Shown here: one piece after another, positions 23,901-25,592 of the stretch | Layout of the letters: each line of letters starts with the position of its first letter | Position numbering within the stretch: the first letter of the stretch is position 1 | Source of the DNA: a virus | Strand: one strand, 5' to 3' | DNA length: 25,592 nucleotides | IMG/VR virus record: IMGVR_UViG_3300020442_001799 | Coordinates: 1 to 25,592 of that record | Program-made: the position numbers and the translations under genes | Notes under the pieces: generated by a model | What the model saw: the letters and a program-made list of their open reading frames with translations, nothing else | What the model was told of the DNA's origin: nothing | Databases searched by the model: none

Positions 23901-25592
23901 TCTGAAGTTTGCATTATCAATTTTTTCAAGTACATGTTGACCATCACCAAATTGTTCAGACTCCATTCCTGCAGCTTGAACATAAGGAATAGGATACCTA
24001 AATGCACGTTGTACTGTACCACCTCTATTGTAATTGTGAGGTACTGTAGATGGTCCAACTTGGACTGTAAATGTAATTCCACTACCAACTTTCTTAACAA
24101 ATGCTCCGTGTGCAGCAACATCACGTCCACTAGTAGAATTATTCTGTTCTCTTGGTGCTAAAATAGAACCTTGAATAGTTCCACCACCAATGTAATTTGA
24201 AGGTGTGGTAGAAGGACCGACATTAATCTCAACTACAGTATTACTAGTTACTTTGGAAATTTGAGCAGAATTGAAATATGGATCTCCACCTTGAGGATAT
24301 CTATGTTCTGTAGCGTTTCCATCCTTTGTACAGGTGAATACAAGAGACTCTGGTAAAATCCTTACTGGATTTTCTACAAGTAATCCATGACCCGATCCAA
24401 GAGTCAGATCCATTAAACCTGTTGTTGGAGAGTATGTTGCTCCAGTAACATTATGAGAAACTGATGTAGTTGGTCCAACACTAACTGTAAAAGTATTTGT
24501 AGTTGTAGCAGCAATTGATACACGACCTGCAACTGTAGCTGGATCTGTTTGTCTGGGATAAGTATGTTCTGTTTGATGATCGTCCATACCACAGGTAAAG
24601 ACAAATCCATCAACAGCAAGTCTAATTGATGTGCCAGTTCTCAATCCATGAGGTTTATCAGTAGTGACTGTCATAATTCCAGTCGCTGCATTATAATCAG
24701 CACCAATTGCTTGTGAGAACGTGTGAGTAGAAACTCCAACGTTTACAATAAATTCATTTTCACTGGTTGCTGCAATACCGATACGGGTATTGGAAATAGG
24801 ATCTGTTGATCTAGGATAAGTGTGATTAGATCCATGATTATCCATATCACAAGTGAATGTGAAGGAGTTATCGGTGAACCTAACAGATCTAGTAGTATCT
24901 AAACCATGACCAGCAGCAATAACTGTCAACTGACCTGTTACTGGGTTATAAACTGCATTTGTTGGTTGGATGTATGTTGTTGTAGTAACACCAACTTCAA
25001 TTTCAAAAGTATCTAATGTTGTAGCTCCAATAGAAACACCTACACCAGAAATAGGATCTGTTGATCTTGGATATGTGTGTTCTGTTGCATTATCATCTTG
25101 AGAACATGTGAATACAAAAGAGTTATCCGTAATTCTGATATGTGATCCCGTGAATAGTCCATGTCCTGGCGAGGTAATCGTCATGATACCTGCAACAGGA
25201 TTGTAAACTGCATTAGTTGCTGTCTTATAGACTAATGGAGAAGCACCTACATTAATCTCAAATGCATTCTGACTTGTACCAGCAATCGCAACATTAGTAC
25301 CATCAATAGGATCACCTGCTCTAGGATAAGAGTGAGTGCTATTATGATCATCAAGTTCACAAGTAAATACTAATGAATCTCTAGTAACCTTAATGTGTTG
25401 ACCTTCTTCCAATCCATGATTGGGGAAAGTGATATTTACAATACCAGTCTTACCATCATAAGTTGCATTTGTTGGTTGTAAATAAACAATCGTGGAGATA
25501 CCAACTTGAACTTCAATCTGAGTTGTAGAAGGAACACCAACTACAGGAACATCAAGTTGTCCCTGGCCGATTGGGTCAGTTGATCTTGGATA
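20994..25592 (-). CDS. Very large baseplate/tail structural protein in the gp7 position (5' end beyond window)
   Basis: The frame is open from the right edge to TAA at 20994-20996, giving 1532 visible residues. A TTG at 25412 could be read as a start, but the coding pattern continues unchanged upstream to YPRSTDPIGQG at the edge, so the true start lies outside. The visible order is: tandem ~85-residue YPR repeats (24330-25592); three Y..GGT(I/V) turns; a fibre-like segment (NIFIYINDILQTPGEAYTW); a gp7-like block (DRDQFPRTTKRIVASDMLET, then RPLSWVKQKSD); a propeller-like region at 21735-22360; and the C-terminus with YYGKYSWGRIYDF. Placement directly before gp8 matches T4 gp7, the largest wedge protein, but sequence identity to T4 gp7 is not evident. 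It probably acts as a wedge or peripheral baseplate protein; this is mainly inference from order and domain style. Confidence 0.87.
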   Translation of the reverse strand, partial: YPRSTDPIGQGQLDVPVVGVPSTTQIEVQVGISTIVYLQPTNATYDGKTGIVNITFPNHGLEEGQHIKVTRDSLVFTCELDDHNSTHSYPRAGDPIDGTNVAIAGTSQNAFEINVGASPLVYKTATNAVYNPVAGIMTITSPGHGLFTGSHIRITDNSFVFTCSQDDNATEHTYPRSTDPISGVGVSIGATTLDTFEIEVGVTTTTYIQPTNAVYNPVTGQLTVIAAGHGLDTTRSVRFTDNSFTFTCDMDNHGSNHTYPRSTDPISNTRIGIAATSENEFIVNVGVSTHTFSQAIGADYNAATGIMTVTTDKPHGLRTGTSIRLAVDGFVFTCGMDDHQTEHTYPRQTDPATVAGRVSIAATTTNTFTVSVGPTTSVSHNVTGATYSPTTGLMDLTLGSGHGLLVENPVRILPESLVFTCTKDGNATEHRYPQGGDPYFNSAQISKVTSNTVVEINVGPSTTPSNYIGGGTIQGSILAPREQNNSTSGRDVAAHGAFVKKVGSGITFTVQVGPSTVPHNYNRGGTVQRAFRYPIPYVQAAGMESEQFGDGQHVLEKIDNANFRVQSGILTSPWYFSRGGTVERPIRLNVHEPPGYFALPLVYNPDATGLTTTGIGQSAIVDVRINVDGNIGEFDITEEGVGYKVEDGLTVAGIVTDARVGVHTDFQLEVIEIGNDKFFGFYPGQFVLFDDIAPFFNGSRTKFTLSVTTAGVTEILSLKTIEGSDMDVTNNIFIYINDILQTPGEAYTWKGSRVIFTEAPKPGSKCSVFYYRGSSIDVEEIEPIPTVQPGDEIQIKENKLDVLDRDQFPRTTKRIVASDMLETFTYDSLGISTDQNAERPLSWVKQKSDKIISGVYYSKDRLNYKGKVTPVTQIIKNVGATDDSIYVKNAFPVFSEVDLLTEQDRHIQIFEEREIDPAIITATVSTSSSISALSIASSGAGYLNVTNPDILISSSKITKKDPMKDWKFDVITGDIASADLREITQSEPIIAVGTSSRYINTLSGFFWERGVVGFGGTTTLNAVATAKDKTYSPNHQVMIVGEYASAARAVSYGDTIGQFEELQLIEQRQIPSIGVSVDYPTTFSREFNDVIWDNTAGSWIAIGFGGSVFTGVGIGTTTLYSQFSGTLETLHGIVYAQDEYVAVGNGGAIISSNVGKIWNLKTSNTNKNLRDIMYDGSRFIAVGDNGTIVTSTDKNFWFPFSDNLPAGTTAAATFDFEKIRYDDGLYVGITTVGELYYSLDLANWNYRDNGQSQPVGDLVFSNFGLDGRLLVVGGSGTAYYAEPILNRATATCAVTNGGVSTAIITNGGFGYDLGSNPPVVVGSDVPKKETVYSFKAEGDFGRIVGMSTFVTGIGFSVPPKLEFYLKSEFNDNTNLGYGFSSLNTFGINNTQLQIGDYFIIYDSPVTVGHALTGISTHVGGYNNYPTNKVGIISAGEKLNGLFQVDKVSVPDTVSGIVTVTCSFQPGPNSNSQIQVGVGTTAISDYYGKYSWGRIYDFQNRISGQPENFIVNPDAGLVGLSTAAQIFRTRPLT
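21735..22360 (-). other. Beta-propeller-like (BNR/Ycf48-style) region inside the gp7-position protein
   Basis: The segment shows repeated blade-like units: FNDVIWDNTAGSWIAIGFGG, LHGIVYAQDEYVAVGNGGAI, LRDIMYDGSRFIAVGDNGTI, and IRYDDGLYVGITTVGELYYS. Each combines a strand, an aromatic or acidic turn, VAVG.(G/N)G, then ISS or TS followed by a Trp-containing (W) strand. This pattern is typical of sialidase/BNR and Ycf48-type propellers. Four to five blades are visible. No catalytic role is claimed. Confidence 0.65.
24330..25592 (-). repeat. Tandem ~255-bp repeats encoding ~85-residue YPR units
   Basis: Five full cores are visible: FTCELDDHNSTHSYPRAGDP, FTCSQDDNATEHTYPRSTDP, FTCDMDNHGSNHTYPRSTDP, FTCGMDDHQTEHTYPRQTDP and FTCTKDGNATEHRYPQGGDP. 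A sixth begins at the right edge (YPRSTDPI). The cysteine codons start at about 25361, 25106, 24851, 24593 and 24332, spacings of 85, 85, 86 and 87 residues. The DNA is also similar, for example plus-strand ATAGGATCTGTTGATCT at 24796 and again at 25051. Confidence 0.9.

Noticed and set aside
25410-25412. TTG at 25412 as start of the gp7-position gene
   Set aside because: The same frame continues open to the window edge with YPR-repeat sequence, so this is an internal leucine codon.
24330-25592. CRISPR-like array because of regular ~255-bp spacing
   Set aside because: The repeats are in-frame coding units of about 85 residues with diverged DNA, not short identical repeats with unique spacers.

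Overview
The window looks like part of the late structural region of a marine T4-like myovirus of the cyanophage type (Kyanoviridae-like). Every credible gene is on the minus strand, so transcription runs from right to left. The evidence is a gp8-type baseplate wedge protein (19362-20957), a giant protein with a DUF4815-type N-terminus (11844-19355), several glycine- and beta-rich virion proteins of kinds familiar from cyanophages, and exact T4-type late promoter boxes (TATAAATA) in three intergenic gaps. The host is not shown; a marine picocyanobacterium is the default guess, but a pelagic proteobacterium is possible.

Layout in transcription order. (1) Right edge to 20994: a very large protein, 5' end cut off, with tandem ~85-residue YPR repeats, a gp7-like middle, a beta-propeller-like segment and a conserved C-terminus; it sits where T4 has gp7. 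(2) 20957-19362: gp8 homologue. (3) 19355-11844: a 2503-residue DUF4815-type structural protein. (4) 11842-10603: three short, tightly packed genes (68-residue coiled coil, 110-residue beta protein, 225-residue fibre-like protein). (5) 10556-9549: a 335-residue virion protein with its own late promoter, followed by a strong hairpin plus U-tract. (6) 9463-4982: a 1493-residue repeat-rich fibre-like protein. (7) 4919-4054: two small genes, the first with an Mtd-type N-terminus. (8) 4035 to the left edge: a beta-helix tail fibre or spike with five sugar-binding-like modules at its N-terminus; its 3' end is cut off.

Together these genes should build the baseplate wedge (genes 1-3) and then the fibres and adhesins hung on it (genes 4-8), filling the T4 gp9-gp12/wac slot with unrelated or highly diverged proteins. 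Base composition changes along the block: sampled lines of the baseplate genes are about 20-38% G+C, while three fibre-type genes (335 aa, 1493 aa, beta-helix) are about 45-52%. This suggests the adhesion genes are mosaic.

The window is almost fully coding and no gap exceeds about 90 bases. I see no tRNA, rRNA, CRISPR, insertion sequence, integrase, defence gene or reverse transcriptase. The most unusual content is protein architecture: a YPR repeat shared by two genes about 20 kb apart, its apparent insertion into a beta-helix, and a propeller inside a baseplate protein.
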